Shown here piece after piece: positions 47,170-57,667 of a stretch of DNA of 64,000 nucleotides. Each line of letters opens with the position of its first letter. Positions within the stretch are counted from its first letter, which is position 1. Position numbers and translations under genes: made by a program. The DNA comes from Rosa chinensis (lineage: Eukaryota > Streptophyta > Magnoliopsida > Rosales > Rosaceae), in the NCBI RefSeq assembly GCF_002994745.2, contig NC_037088.1:65056397-65120396 (forward strand). Reading direction: 5' to 3'. The notes under the pieces are model-generated. The model worked only from the letters and a program-made list of their open reading frames with translations, was not told the DNA's origin and did not search any database.

Positions 47170-48774
47170 AGGGGGTCACGCATCGGGGAAAGGCCTGAAA
47201 TGTTGAAAGAAATCTGGAAATCCAGAACTATTTGCATCCAAAACGGCATGTCGATCACCGTTATCATTCCCAGAGAAAAACTCAAATATTGGGCCTCTTC
47301 CAGATGATGCATCATAATCATGGGCTGACTTCCTAGTCTCATTAGGGTAAAATAAGCAGTCGGAAAAAAATGCACGGCAACAGGAAAAATAATAGAAAAT
47401 ACACACATTTGATGAACCATGAACAAATACACATGCCATTTGGGCTTCATTTTCAGCAAATCAGACGTTTATGATAGAAATAAAATTAACACAACAAGCT
47501 AGTTGATGATAAACACAAGAGGACCCGTCTGTGCAATGTGGATGGAACAAGTCAGAGTACAATCTGGTAAAGAGCAACAATTCTCACCAAGTCATACACC
47601 ACTTCAAATCAAACTTTCAAATAATACATTGAAATTGATAGATTATTACAAAGATGAAACTAGCTAAAGCAATTCATATCCAAATGCAGCTAAAGCAATT
47701 AACAAAACAAAGAATTTTGTTATTTCAAATTCTCACTAGTTATTTGTGGGAGAAAGAAGCACCTGATTCCATTGCCAACCTCTTCCATTCCAGAGCTTTC
47801 TTTTTCATCTCTTTCCATTATTTTTAACTACGCACAAGGTGCATCTGAATCAGCTCACAACTTAAATCAATTGATTAATTAGAATACGAGTGAAAGGCCA
47901 AAAACTTCCTCACCTTGTCCGAGCGAACTGACAACTCGGTTTCTCTTTCTGCTTTGTCTATCTATGCAGAATGTTTCTTGAGCAAACTCAGCTTGGGTAA
48001 GCTTCTCAACCATTAAAGCTTGCACATAAACTTTCTTCAGCTCACTTGGCACATGTTCATCTACAATCACAATAGATAACACTCAAGCACATGGAAAAAC
48101 AACAGGGAAAAAAAAAAATACATGCATACACACATAAAGCTTTGCAGGGTTGACATTTAAGCTAGAGTAAAAATGGCAAGAAGAGGTCGGAAATAAACCA
48201 GACTGGAGAGCTTAGGTCATGGCAGAATTATGGAAACATAGTCAACTGCACGCAGGCACATATGTATACCTAATATTAATGTATAAGAATTTCAAATGAC
48301 CAACAAATAGAACAACATAGATCATGCTCAGACTCAAGGACTCATCCTCTCAAAGTTCTCAGTTACGAAACTGATCCTTCTAAGGCTTACACTGTCTGAA
48401 TACCAAATATATTCTTTGTGTATGCTCTCCCCTGCATTATTCTACAGACAAAATTTAGATTTGAACCATACACAAATTCACAAGAAGAAAGAAATGACCA
48501 ACCTCCAACTAATTATCATGGATTAAAAGTAGCAATGATGCACTATAAAATAAATAAGCTGAGAGAAAACTATGAGCAAGTAATTAGAAGTGGGTCTCAT
48601 TAATGTTGAACTAATGTTCTATCAGTTCAACTAATGTTCTATTAGTTTAAGATCGAATTAGGCAGTGAACATAATTGTCTCCTGCATAATCTCATACAAG
48701 TGGTCTTTCCACTTCAAGCTAGGGACTAGCAAGGTTGTGTTTCTTTCCAAAGGCTTATCACATGTCTTTATACC
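47170..48774 (-). other. Exon-like pieces of an unidentified gene
   Basis: Three minus-strand pieces have coding texture and splice-like borders: 48774-48667 (GIKTCDKPLERNTTLLVPSL.. then TAA, after ggtgcag); ~48060-47910 (EHVPSELKKVYVQALMVEKL.., ending SLGQG before gtgagg, after gattgtag); and ~47330-47175 (HDYDASSGRGPIFEFFSGND.., ending FRPFPDA then stop). They do not yet form one frame. A plus-strand piece at 48990-49092 (GALDLLRDSSKLGVKKDN.., before gtaagc) is also exon-like. I recognise none of them. They may be remnants of one or two genes. Confidence 0.3.
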
Positions 48775-49285
48775 TGCACCGAAATTCGCAGGAGTATGAA
48801 ATCACATGATAAAGATATATAAAGAAAAATTAATATAATCAAACCCCCAATTCCATGTATCTCTGCTATATTCAAAATGTAGATATCTCAGAAACCTCTG
48901 TATTTCTATTTCCAAAATCTAGATTTCTCAAAACCCATAAGCCTACGTACCCAGACACACAAAAGAAGCATATAGAGGAAGGAAGAGGAGGCCAGCGAGC
49001 TTCCTTCGCCTAACAATGGGAATATTGGTGCCTTGGATTTGCTTCGAGATTCTAGCAAGCTGGGTGTGAAGAAAGATAATTGGGCAAAAGAGGTAAGCTA
49101 GGGATCGCGTATTTTGATCTCTTTTTTCTTTTTCTTTTTTTCTTTAATTCAATCAAACTAAAAATGGAGGCAATGAGAAAGTAGCTACTATATATAGCTA
49201 GATATATTTTGCCGCCAGCCACAACCAAATATTAAAAAAATTTCAGGAATTTTTTAAATTCTAGCGGCTTCTTTAGATGGACGCA

Positions 49286-49615
49286 TGTAAGGCCCGTACC
49301 TTAATTATTTTTATGAAATATGTTTTTATCGGTTTTGACCGAGGAGTTGACTTTCTTTTTTGTCTGTTAAGTTGGATTATTCTTTGAGTATGTCGTAGGT
49401 TATAAAAAAAAATTTAGTTGGTGGACACGCACTTTGAATCGATCGGAATTTTTACGGGGAAGTTGTGATTTAAGTGTTTAAGGTACTATTCCCAATTAAA
49501 ATTATTGGTTTTTTTAAAGAAAAAGGGAAATAGGAATTTAAAAAGGAGAGAGAGAGAGTAATCGGGAGAACCCGATTCCAACCCCCCCCCCCCCCCCCCC
49601 CCCCCCCGGGCATGC
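49286..49615 (+). mobile_element. LTR-like fragment ending in a poly(C) tract
   Basis: It starts TGTAAGGCCCGTACC, a form seen at the start of plant gypsy LTRs, and is followed by non-coding sequence and then an uninterrupted run of about 28 C at 49580-49607. No matching internal domain or 3' end is present. The C run could also be an assembly artefact. Confidence 0.4.
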
Positions 49616-49654
49616 TCTCGTTATTCTTTTTCTAAGTTTTTACTTCTTTTTAAC

Positions 49655-49879
49655 CACGTGGTGTGGTGGGTTGGTCGAGCTACCTAGTCTGGAACTCGCA
49701 GGTCTAGAGTTCGAATCTCAGCTCCATCCCGTGGCCAGCAAATTTGAGGGATATGGGTTAGTTAAAACACCCAATGGTTCGTGCGTATGTGGTGCAGTGA
49801 TTAGTCTTGCTATGCTCGGATACACTGCATGGGTGTGTGTGTTGGTTCTATTGACGTCTTCCACTCAAAAAAAAAAAAA
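49655..49879 (+). mobile_element. tRNA-derived SINE
   Basis: The head 'ggtgtggtgggttggtcgag' resembles a tRNA A-box region and 'gagttcgaatctc' at about 49708 a B-box. The body continues ~150 bases and ends in a short poly(A). The flanks 'gtttttacttctttttaac' (49636-49654) and 'gttttaacttcttttttt..taac' (from 49880) look like a target duplication blurred by T-runs. Confidence 0.75.
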
Positions 49880-50166
49880 GTTTTAACTTCTTTTTTTTTA
49901 ACTTTTTTTTAAATCTTTATCAAGAAAGAAATAAAATCATTACCAATACTTTTTTATTATTATTATCTATACTTACTATTATTAAGAGAATAGATTCTGT
50001 TAGCAAAAATAGAAGTGAAAAGACGACTAAATCCTTAGAACATAGATCCTTATCTAAAAGTATCTTTTAATAAATGAAGGTCATAATCATAATAAACAAA
50101 ATAACATAATAAAATTTTAATTTATTTCCCCCTAAAATCTCTCTCTCTATAACTTCCCACTTCCAC

Positions 50167-50290
50167 ATTTTTTTTCTTTTTTTTTTTAAAGAGGATAAAA
50201 TGATTTCACTCCTACCCCTATGGTGACTCGAACCCATGAGTTCGTCATTAGGTAGGGGGTGCTCTAACAGCAAAAGTGGAAAAAAAAAGG
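50167..50290 (-). mobile_element. tRNA-derived SINE (minus strand) inside the Helitron
   Basis: On the minus strand 'ctgttagagcaccccctacc' resembles an A-box region and 'gggttcgagtc' is a B-box. A T-run at 50169-50188 on the plus strand is the poly(A) tail. A target duplication is not clear. Confidence 0.6.
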
Positions 50291-52860
50291 TCTTTCTAAA
50301 TGTAATCAGCAAAAATCTATTTACACTCAGCAAATCAATCTTGCATGAAAAGACAGTTGTATCCTCATATAAAATGACATTAAAAGTCACGATAAATTAA
50401 GATAATAACAAAAGAAATCATAAAATTTGAAACTCTTTTTCCTATTTGTAGCCAACATTTCACATGATTACTTTGTTACTTTGAAAGCTTCCTCTATACA
50501 TAAGAGCATGTTTCATATTCTATTAATGCAATGCCGATGTAGATTCCAAATAACCTTGCCCCTGATTCTATAAGATCAACAAATTATTAGCAGACCAATG
50601 GTCGTCCTTCTTAATTGCTGAAGAAATAAGGGGAAGTGAGAAACTAAAACCCAATCAACAGAAACCACCAAATAGCTAAACTTTTCAATGATCCATATGT
50701 CTAATACTATAATGGCCAAAGTACATTTGAATTCTTCAATTCTTTCTCTCGCATTTCCCCTAATCGAAATCAAATTCACAACAGCATAGTACATGCACAA
50801 ACCTTTCCTTTCTATAGCATGAAAGCTTCGAACCACCAAAGCATCTTAAAATCACATAATGATATGATCCAATACAACAATTTGGTTATACCACACAAAC
50901 ATATACACAAAGGAGAGAGAGAGAGAGAAAGAGAGAGGGATCAGAAAAACAACATAATCACTACAATCATGAATACATATAAATAACACATGTATCAAGT
51001 CAACGAAACGGTCAAATTGACGCAGATCACATTTCCAAAAAAAAACGACACAGATAAGAAGGATGAATTCCTAAAAGGAAAAATTGATGTGGAAATTGAA
51101 CATAAATACATAAATTGGAAGAAAACAAACGTAAGATGAAGAAATTACATCGGATTTGCTGGGTGTGTTATTCTGTATTCTCATAAGGTTTTGCTGGGTT
51201 AATAAGGGTATTATTGGACAAGTTGTTGGGTGTATTTAGAGATTTTCTAATTTTGCTGGGTGTAAAAACTTTGTTGGGTGTATTTAGATATTTGCCGGGT
51301 ACATTTAAAAAGACAAAAAAAAAAAAAAAAAACTTCCAAAACTACCCACATTTTACCCAATGATTATTTTATTTTTATTTTTTTCTTTGGAAAACTAAAC
51401 TCACACACAGAGTGTGTGTTTTGGTCTAGTTGAATAATTATCAATACCATTCATATTAAAAAGGACCCACGTTTAGAAATAATGTTCTATATGTTACTGA
51501 TATTATAGTAATAAAAAAAAAATTCAGGAAAATAAGAAAATACTGAATTATGAGGAGTTCCCGGCTTTCCGCCCCAAAATTTTTGCAGCAGCTTTCGTCT
51601 TCGTTTGAAGCTGAATTCATGTAGTCAATCACGAAAAGATAATTTTATTAATTAGCTTTATCAAAGGACAGCTGAATCGAGAGAGGATGCCGGGTTGAAA
51701 ATTTATGTTAGTAAATAGAGGTTGAACGTGCGAGAGCGTAGTTGCGGACTTCTTGGAAATCAAAGACAGAGCTGTTATTGAAGTTTTAGGGGGGTGTATT
51801 CAATTCAGATTTTAAAAGACTTTGTTTGAGTTTTTATAATCCATGGATTTACTTAATCCACAGATTGTTTAAATTCTATATGGACTCTGATTGATTTTAA
51901 TGGATTGATTTACTAGTATTTGTTTAGATTTTACAAATCCTAGCTTATGATGTTTTTGGTAGGTTAATTTTCTTCTTCTTCTTCTTTAATTAAGCAATGG
52001 ATGTATAGATCCAACTATTATCAATGACAAGAAAGTATGGCAATCTACCATTCTTTATGTTGTGTATAATGATATATGAACAATAAGAGAAAGCTAACAA
52101 GCCAAAATGTTACACAAAAAATAAAGTAGTAAATTAATGACATAATTTCTTTCATGTCTAATTTACAAAAGAATCATGTGTACGTATGTATCATCTTAAT
52201 AATACTTTATAAGGTATGTATAATCTCAAAGAGGATATGAGGATGATCACGGAGCGCGTATGTGTGTATGTATCATCTTAATACTCTCTTTTTGTTTTTG
52301 TTTTGTTTTTTTCTTTTTCTTTTTCGGTTCTCTTATTCGTCCCCTGAGTACACGTACATGACCTTTAAAAACAAACAAAAATTGATTCTTTATAATTATA
52401 ACAAAGGATAAGCTTTTTCTTTGCTTTCGTCATTATTATACAAGACATAATCTCAAAGAGATTAACTCAAACTTCAACTTTCGATTAATGACGGTTACTA
52501 TCTATTGAAAATTTAAAGTGTTCTGTTGTACCAAAAAAAAAAAATTTAAAGTGTTCTGTAATTTCACTTTTCAAACATTAATCAGATTAACAAATACACT
52601 TATCTATTAGCATTCCCAATATTCAATTAATTCCTGTAACCATAGTTAATAGTCATTATAATAAAATGTATCTGTAATTTTTATGTTCCATATAAGTCAG
52701 ATATCAGTTTCTCAAAAAAAAAAAAAAAAAAAAAAATCAGATATCATAACTGTTACTAGGTAAAAATAGATTTTAATCTTTGCTTCATAAAGACATAATG
52801 ATAAATACTGTATGAAAAAAACAATTTATGCTTACTTTGTTGTTTCAGATCAAGAAAACA
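50291..52860. other. Non-coding part of the Helitron with older insertions
   Basis: No exon is recognised. At 51150-51340 the phrase 'gctgggtgta' recurs several times ('tttgctgggtg', 'gttgggtgtatttaga'), marking an old repeat. At 51789 'ggggggtgtattcaattcag' looks like the end of a plant MITE, without a partner. The rest is AT-rich. No helicase or Rep motif was found. Confidence 0.45.
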
Positions 52861-55347
52861 ATGGCCCCCACCTTTATCCGTGATATAGATTTTTTTTTAA
52901 TTAAATAGAGGATTAGGCGATATTAGTTCCTCTGCGACAGCCGATTTGGGGTGACTGGCACCCATCCACAATCTCGAAAGAAAGGGGGCCATCGCAACCG
53001 GGAACAGTTATGAAAAAAAGTTATCACAACCTTTATCCGTGATACAGAACCTTTTCAATTCATTGAAGAAATGAGAGCTCGGGTAGCAAGGATATGGAGG
53101 CCCAAAAAGTTCGATACTGATATCTATGATGGGCTTCATTATGTTCTCATCGATAAAAGGGTAATGTTTTCGAAACTCGTAGAATACAAATTTATACATT
53201 ACAATCACTGACCATATAACTTTGATTTCTTGATTTCACATTTATTTACTCAATGTAGGGCAATGCTATCCATGCTATAATTGATGAATCACATTATCCA
53301 GTTGTTACGAACAAAATGGAGGAAGGCAGGGTCTATGACATATTTCGCTGCCATTCAAGAGCGAATGACTTTCCATTCAAAGTTATTGATCATGAGGCAC
53401 ACCTCTCTTTTAACCGGATGACGGAGTTCAAACAAGTTCAAGACTCTTCCTCACCGATTCCACGATATGCATTCAACCTCCTTGAGTTCAGTGAGTTAGA
53501 TGATAAAAAAGAAGATCAGATAGTTCTGATAGGTAAGTATCTCAACTTTATTTAAATCATCTTCCAATTTATGGACAACTGAAATTAATAATCTTTTTTT
53601 TTCCCCTTCAATAAAAGATGTTTATGGTTGTGTGAAGTCAATCATGCCAGAGTCCCAGGTCTTTGTGAGGAACAAAGAAAAAATGGAATCAAAGTGTGAA
53701 ATAACCTTGGAAAATCTCAGGTACATAATCTTGAAACATTCTTATAACTTGAAAACAATGTTTTCTTTCACAAACAATAACAATTCAATTGTTTCACCAA
53801 AATACAGGAGAGAGGATGTTAGAATCACTATGTGGGGCGATAATGCCAGACAATTTGATGTACAAGCTGTACAAAATCGTTCTCCACCGATCTTAGCAGT
53901 ATTTACAAGCTTGCGGATTACTGAATTCCAACGTATGTACTTCTTCTATATATATATATATATATATGAAACTCATCAATATTAATCACTCTTTTCTTAT
54001 AAATTTTTTTAATAACTTGCAGAACGAATCACATTGTCTGGAATGAATCATACCTGCATGATTGTAGACCCGCAAATTCCTCAAAGACAAGAATACAGAA
54101 ATGAGTAAGTTGTCTTAATAACAAAATCAAAATTGATTTTATCATTTATTGCTTCTGATAATAACATAAAATATCAACAATACAACCTAAATATTGCAGA
54201 TTAATTCTCCGAGCCAGGTGACAAAGTAAAGATTCTTGCTATCCCATTTAAACAGGCAACTCAAGAAGAGCTCAAAGATCGACAAAAAAAAACAGTATCA
54301 GAATTGAACATGCTTAATCCACGCCTGTACAACGTATGAACAATTCTATTTTCATCTTTATACAATAATTACTTTCTTTTAGAAATATTTTTCATTTTAA
54401 TTACAGTCTAATAACACACACATACATAGCAGAGCAAGCCTGTTTGCTGCAGTGCTAAAATCGCTAGATTCTTGACACACAATAGCTGGTGGTATAACGG
54501 TTGTCCAATCTGCCGCAAGCAGCTTCGACAGAAACAAAATTATAATGAAATGAGTTGTATTAAACATGAAACACAACAGCCTTTGCCATGGTAAGTTCCC
54601 TTCAAAATATTGTTCCTTTTCATCTATATATAATAGGATTGTGGAAGTATAATGATCCTAATATTAAATTCACCCTTCAACTCAGATTGTTAACTATTAC
54701 ATATATTAAATTTCAATTCTAACTATTAATTACATAATCATAACTTAATACAAAAATATACATTGCTATTTCTTTGCTAATAATAAATAACCATTTTATG
54801 CGAAGTTACAGAGTATACGTAACAATCGAAGACCGGGAAAATGAAGCCATACTGATTGTAATGGGAGAAGCAGCTGAACAACTCTTTGGCAATACCTGTC
54901 CAGAATTACTAAACAAACAACAAGAACCTACAAGACAAGCATTGCCAAAGGAGATTGAAAATGCAATCGGCCAACAATACCTCTTCGAGATTCAACCAAA
55001 ATCTCATGGTGAACTGATTGTGAAATCTGTTTCTCCAGATCCACAAAGTTTTGTAGCAGTATCAGAACAACATCCAACAACCGCAACACCAGATCGTCCT
55101 AGCACAGAAAGAAAAAGAACAGTGGAAACAAGTAAGAAAGCACTCTTCACCACTGAACAAGAGAAAAAAAGCAAAAGGTAAATTTTATTTATCCGTTCTA
55201 TGTTTTCATTAAATCCGAAATGCAATCAATCCATTTATATTACTAACAATAATTTTATTATTATTACCTCATAGGCAATCCCGGCATCAAGGAACTACAT
55301 CATCATCCCTTCAAAGCGAGCAACATGAAACACAAACAAGTCGCTGA
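52861..55347 (+). pseudogene. RPA1-like gene of the Helitron, disrupted
   Basis: Nine exons encode a replication protein A 70-kDa-like protein (single-strand DNA-binding OB folds): 52861-52889 plus 53049-53160, 53259-53532, 53618-53720, 53808-53932, 54023-54104, 54200-54333, ~54428-54592, 54806-55177 and 55275-55347. It begins MAPTFIRDIEPFQFIEEMRA, includes ITMWGDNARQFDVQ and a C-terminal zinc-ribbon region (SKPVCCSAKIARF, GCPICRKQL), and ends in a Ser/Thr-rich tail (ETQTSR*). Two lesions: a 139-bp retroposed insertion with a 20-bp duplication in exon 1, and a +1 shift at the start of the sixth exon (EPGDKVKILA is out of frame). Plant Helitrons carry such genes, presumably to aid rolling-circle transposition. 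In structure and position it belongs to the Helitron rather than the host. Confidence 0.85.
52890..53028 (-). mobile_element. Small retroposed insertion in the RPA exon
   Basis: The 139-bp insert starts with T8-9 on the plus strand (a minus-strand poly(A) tail). It is flanked by ACCTTTATCCGTGATATAGA (52870-52889) and ACCTTTATCCGTGATACAGA (53029-53048), a 20-bp duplication with one difference. The interior ('gatttggggtgactggcacc') has no tRNA boxes I can see. It has the features of LINE-driven retroposition. Confidence 0.88.
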
Positions 55348-56105
55348 ACAAGAATCCGATCTCTCTGTGTTTGTAACATATATTATATTAACTTATTTGT
55401 TTTAGTTACAGCTGTGCTGACTACTTTTGCTTTTGTATAATTGTAGTCAGCGAATCAACTGAAAAGCAGCTAGAACAATTATTTTTTTGGGTAAATTCTG
55501 CTGCATTTTTGATCACTGAATTTCAGTTGATTCTACAGCCAAGCAGTGGGAGCAATTAATTTTTTGAAGTACTACTCAAGTAAGTTTTGCTCCACTGAAT
55601 GTACTATAACAAAAATGTAAAAAGGCAAAACATTGTACTCTCTCAGTTATGTGTAATATCTAATGATATCAAAGTAGTTCTTAATCATATCTACTCTCTA
55701 TTGTTCAGAGATGCATGCAGCAAATGTCCTGTGTAATCAACTAATCAGTGCAATATTATTATTTTCATATTAATACCAACTTTATCATATATAGTATTTT
55801 CGTAAAAATACTAACTTTATCATTTCTCTGGAAATTTTCATACAGGAACTGCAGAAACTAAAAAATCACATCTTTCAGCAGAAAACAAAGAAATCACCTC
55901 TTTCAGTAAAACGATTATAGTTACAATTCATATCCCGTAGCAAAGCGCGGGCATTTTTACTAGTGAGTACTAAAAACAAAAATAGAATTTATACAAAAAT
56001 AGGATGGTACCCCAAACCACCCTCAAAAGCTCCAATGGTACCTCGGAAAACCATGTTTTTTCTTCTTTTTGAACTTTTGGAGAGAGGAGGAGTGGAGATC
56101 AGTAA

Positions 56106-57389
56106 TTATTTTTTGTCTTCTTTTTTGGTTCTGAATGCCTCCAATACCAGTGTAGGACCAGTTGGGAAGGAAAAGAAGTCTTCTCCCACCTTTGAAGTCC
56201 ATGCAGCACTTTCACTTTCAGGCAGTGTATTAGTTGCGCTATACTCTTCTTCTTCCGGTTCAATGTCCTTATAATCAGGCGTAAAGCTGAACTTAACTTC
56301 AAATTCATCATTCCCTTCGATCGCGACTCGAAAAACAGATGAGCGAACAGTCTTGATATGCATTTCTTGCCCTTCACCGGCAATTCTGAAGGTCGTCGCA
56401 CACACATACTGATACTCAGAAGAATCAATGTTCTGACCAGTTTGCACAACACAAAAGTATCGCCCCCCTAAATGAACCAAATTTTGAGTTCTATCCCCTA
56501 GTAACCTGCGCGGCGGATGACACTTGGCTGTTATTAACAGAGACAATGGGGTGCCCAGAAAATGTCGCCGCTTAACAATGTCACCATCCTTGTCTGAATC
56601 CCACCAGAAAGAGAAGACCAGAACCAAATCAAGATTATGCGCCAAGGCATAGATAGTACTACCTAAAACCACTGCCCTCCCATAAAAAGGATAATAATAA
56701 GGATTCTCTGGACTAATCTTCACCTTGTGCCATGTTCTGCTATGAATATGAAAAGCCACCGCTTCATATTTCTTCTCAGTTTGCATGGATAATAGTATAT
56801 ATCCATAACAAACGGCATAACCGGTCATCTCGGTCTGTGCCTGATCTAGAGAATAATCTGGGAAAGGAGGCAATGACTGCCATGAATCACTGGCCGGATC
56901 ATACCGCTCAAATGACGGTTCTTGGATCTGAGGAAAGCACAATGGCTGTGCAAGATAGTACAACATTCCATATGCCGATATGACAAGACAATACTGCTTA
57001 GTTGTTTTGGGTGGAGAAACCTGCTGCAGTTCTAAGTCTAAGCTTGATGTGTCGAAGAAAAATTCATGCTTGGGTATGACGGGCTTGAGATAAGGCCATG
57101 GGATTTGATTTACCATGAGATATAACTTGGAAAGGCCGCCAAATCTGGCACCATTAAATGAACAGAACCCCTCCATCTTCCAACTCTTATCAAAGAACTT
57201 CAATATAGGTTCGAGCATTGGGAGAGTTGAAGGGTCAACCCCAAATCCGCCCACAGATTTATCATGCTCAAGTTGCTGAAGTTGGTCAAGTTTGATTTCG
57301 TATACACCACCAGTGTAGGAATCATCTTGATCGAACTCCACCATAACAAATATGGATTCAGCTTTCCCCTGGTTCTCTATCACCTCCAT
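56106..57389 (-). CDS. Intronless kelch-like paralogue
   Basis: One uninterrupted frame of 427 residues starts MEVIENQGKAESIFVMVEFD and ends TKKEDKK. It is homologous to the second and third coding exons of the zinc-finger/kelch gene, including kelch-type blocks (YDPASDSWQSLPPFP, GRAVVLGSTIYAL). Between FSFTP and DYKDIEP, where the paralogue has a 132-base intron, it reads straight through. There is no zinc-finger part. Its last ~28 codons relative to the paralogue are lost to a new stop (KKEDKK*), although homology continues into the 3' flank. Residues ~130-373 are almost identical to the paralogue while both ends are far more diverged. A TATA box lies about 105 bases upstream of the ATG and the leader contains 'aaaccctaaaacc'. 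Function unknown; probably protein-protein contact through the propeller. Confidence 0.75.
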   Translation of the reverse strand: MEVIENQGKAESIFVMVEFDQDDSYTGGVYEIKLDQLQQLEHDKSVGGFGVDPSTLPMLEPILKFFDKSWKMEGFCSFNGARFGGLSKLYLMVNQIPWPYLKPVIPKHEFFFDTSSLDLELQQVSPPKTTKQYCLVISAYGMLYYLAQPLCFPQIQEPSFERYDPASDSWQSLPPFPDYSLDQAQTEMTGYAVCYGYILLSMQTEKKYEAVAFHIHSRTWHKVKISPENPYYYPFYGRAVVLGSTIYALAHNLDLVLVFSFWWDSDKDGDIVKRRHFLGTPLSLLITAKCHPPRRLLGDRTQNLVHLGGRYFCVVQTGQNIDSSEYQYVCATTFRIAGEGQEMHIKTVRSSVFRVAIEGNDEFEVKFSFTPDYKDIEPEEEEYSATNTLPESESAAWTSKVGEDFFSFPTGPTLVLEAFRTKKEDKK

Positions 57390-57493
57390 GTCTAATAAGG
57401 TTTTAGGGTTTTCTTGTTAATTGTGCACGATCGGTTAGAAAATATAGAAAGGAGAGAGAGATTTGGGTCTGGGATAATAGGGGCTTGAGATGG

Positions 57494-57503
57494 CTATATA
57501 TAG
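57494..57503 (-). promoter_or_regulatory. TATA box of the kelch paralogue
   Basis: Minus-strand CTATATATAG lies ~105 bases before the ATG of the intronless kelch gene. A 5' leader of about 70-80 bases with 'aaaccctaaaacc', a telo-box-like phrase common in plant leaders, would fit. Confidence 0.5.
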
Positions 57504-57667
57504 ACTTTTTACAACTATGTAATTAGAGATTGGGGGATCTCCCATTACATATGGGATTCTCTTCCTAATTAATCTAGGGATCCTCTTCCTAATTGATCTA
57601 GGAATTCTTTCCTAGAAAATCTTGGGAATCTAATTATGATCTGAATTTCTGAAAGAACAAACACTAA

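Larger units (their letters stand above)
49966..55963 (+). mobile_element. Helitron carrying an RPA-like gene
   Basis: The 3' end is diagnostic: a hairpin 'cccgtagcaaagcgcggg' (55934-55951), a short spacer 'catttttac', then CTAG at 55960-55963 followed by T, as expected for insertion between A and T. The proposed 5' end, TCTATACTTACTATTATTAA at 49966 preceded by A, fits the TC-start of plant Helitrons. The ~6-kb body contains an RPA1-like gene, as in autonomous plant Helitrons, but no Rep/helicase gene, so it is a non-autonomous or decayed copy. It also contains a minus-strand SINE, a small retroposon and other repeats. It sits directly 3' of the kelch paralogue. Confidence 0.85.
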
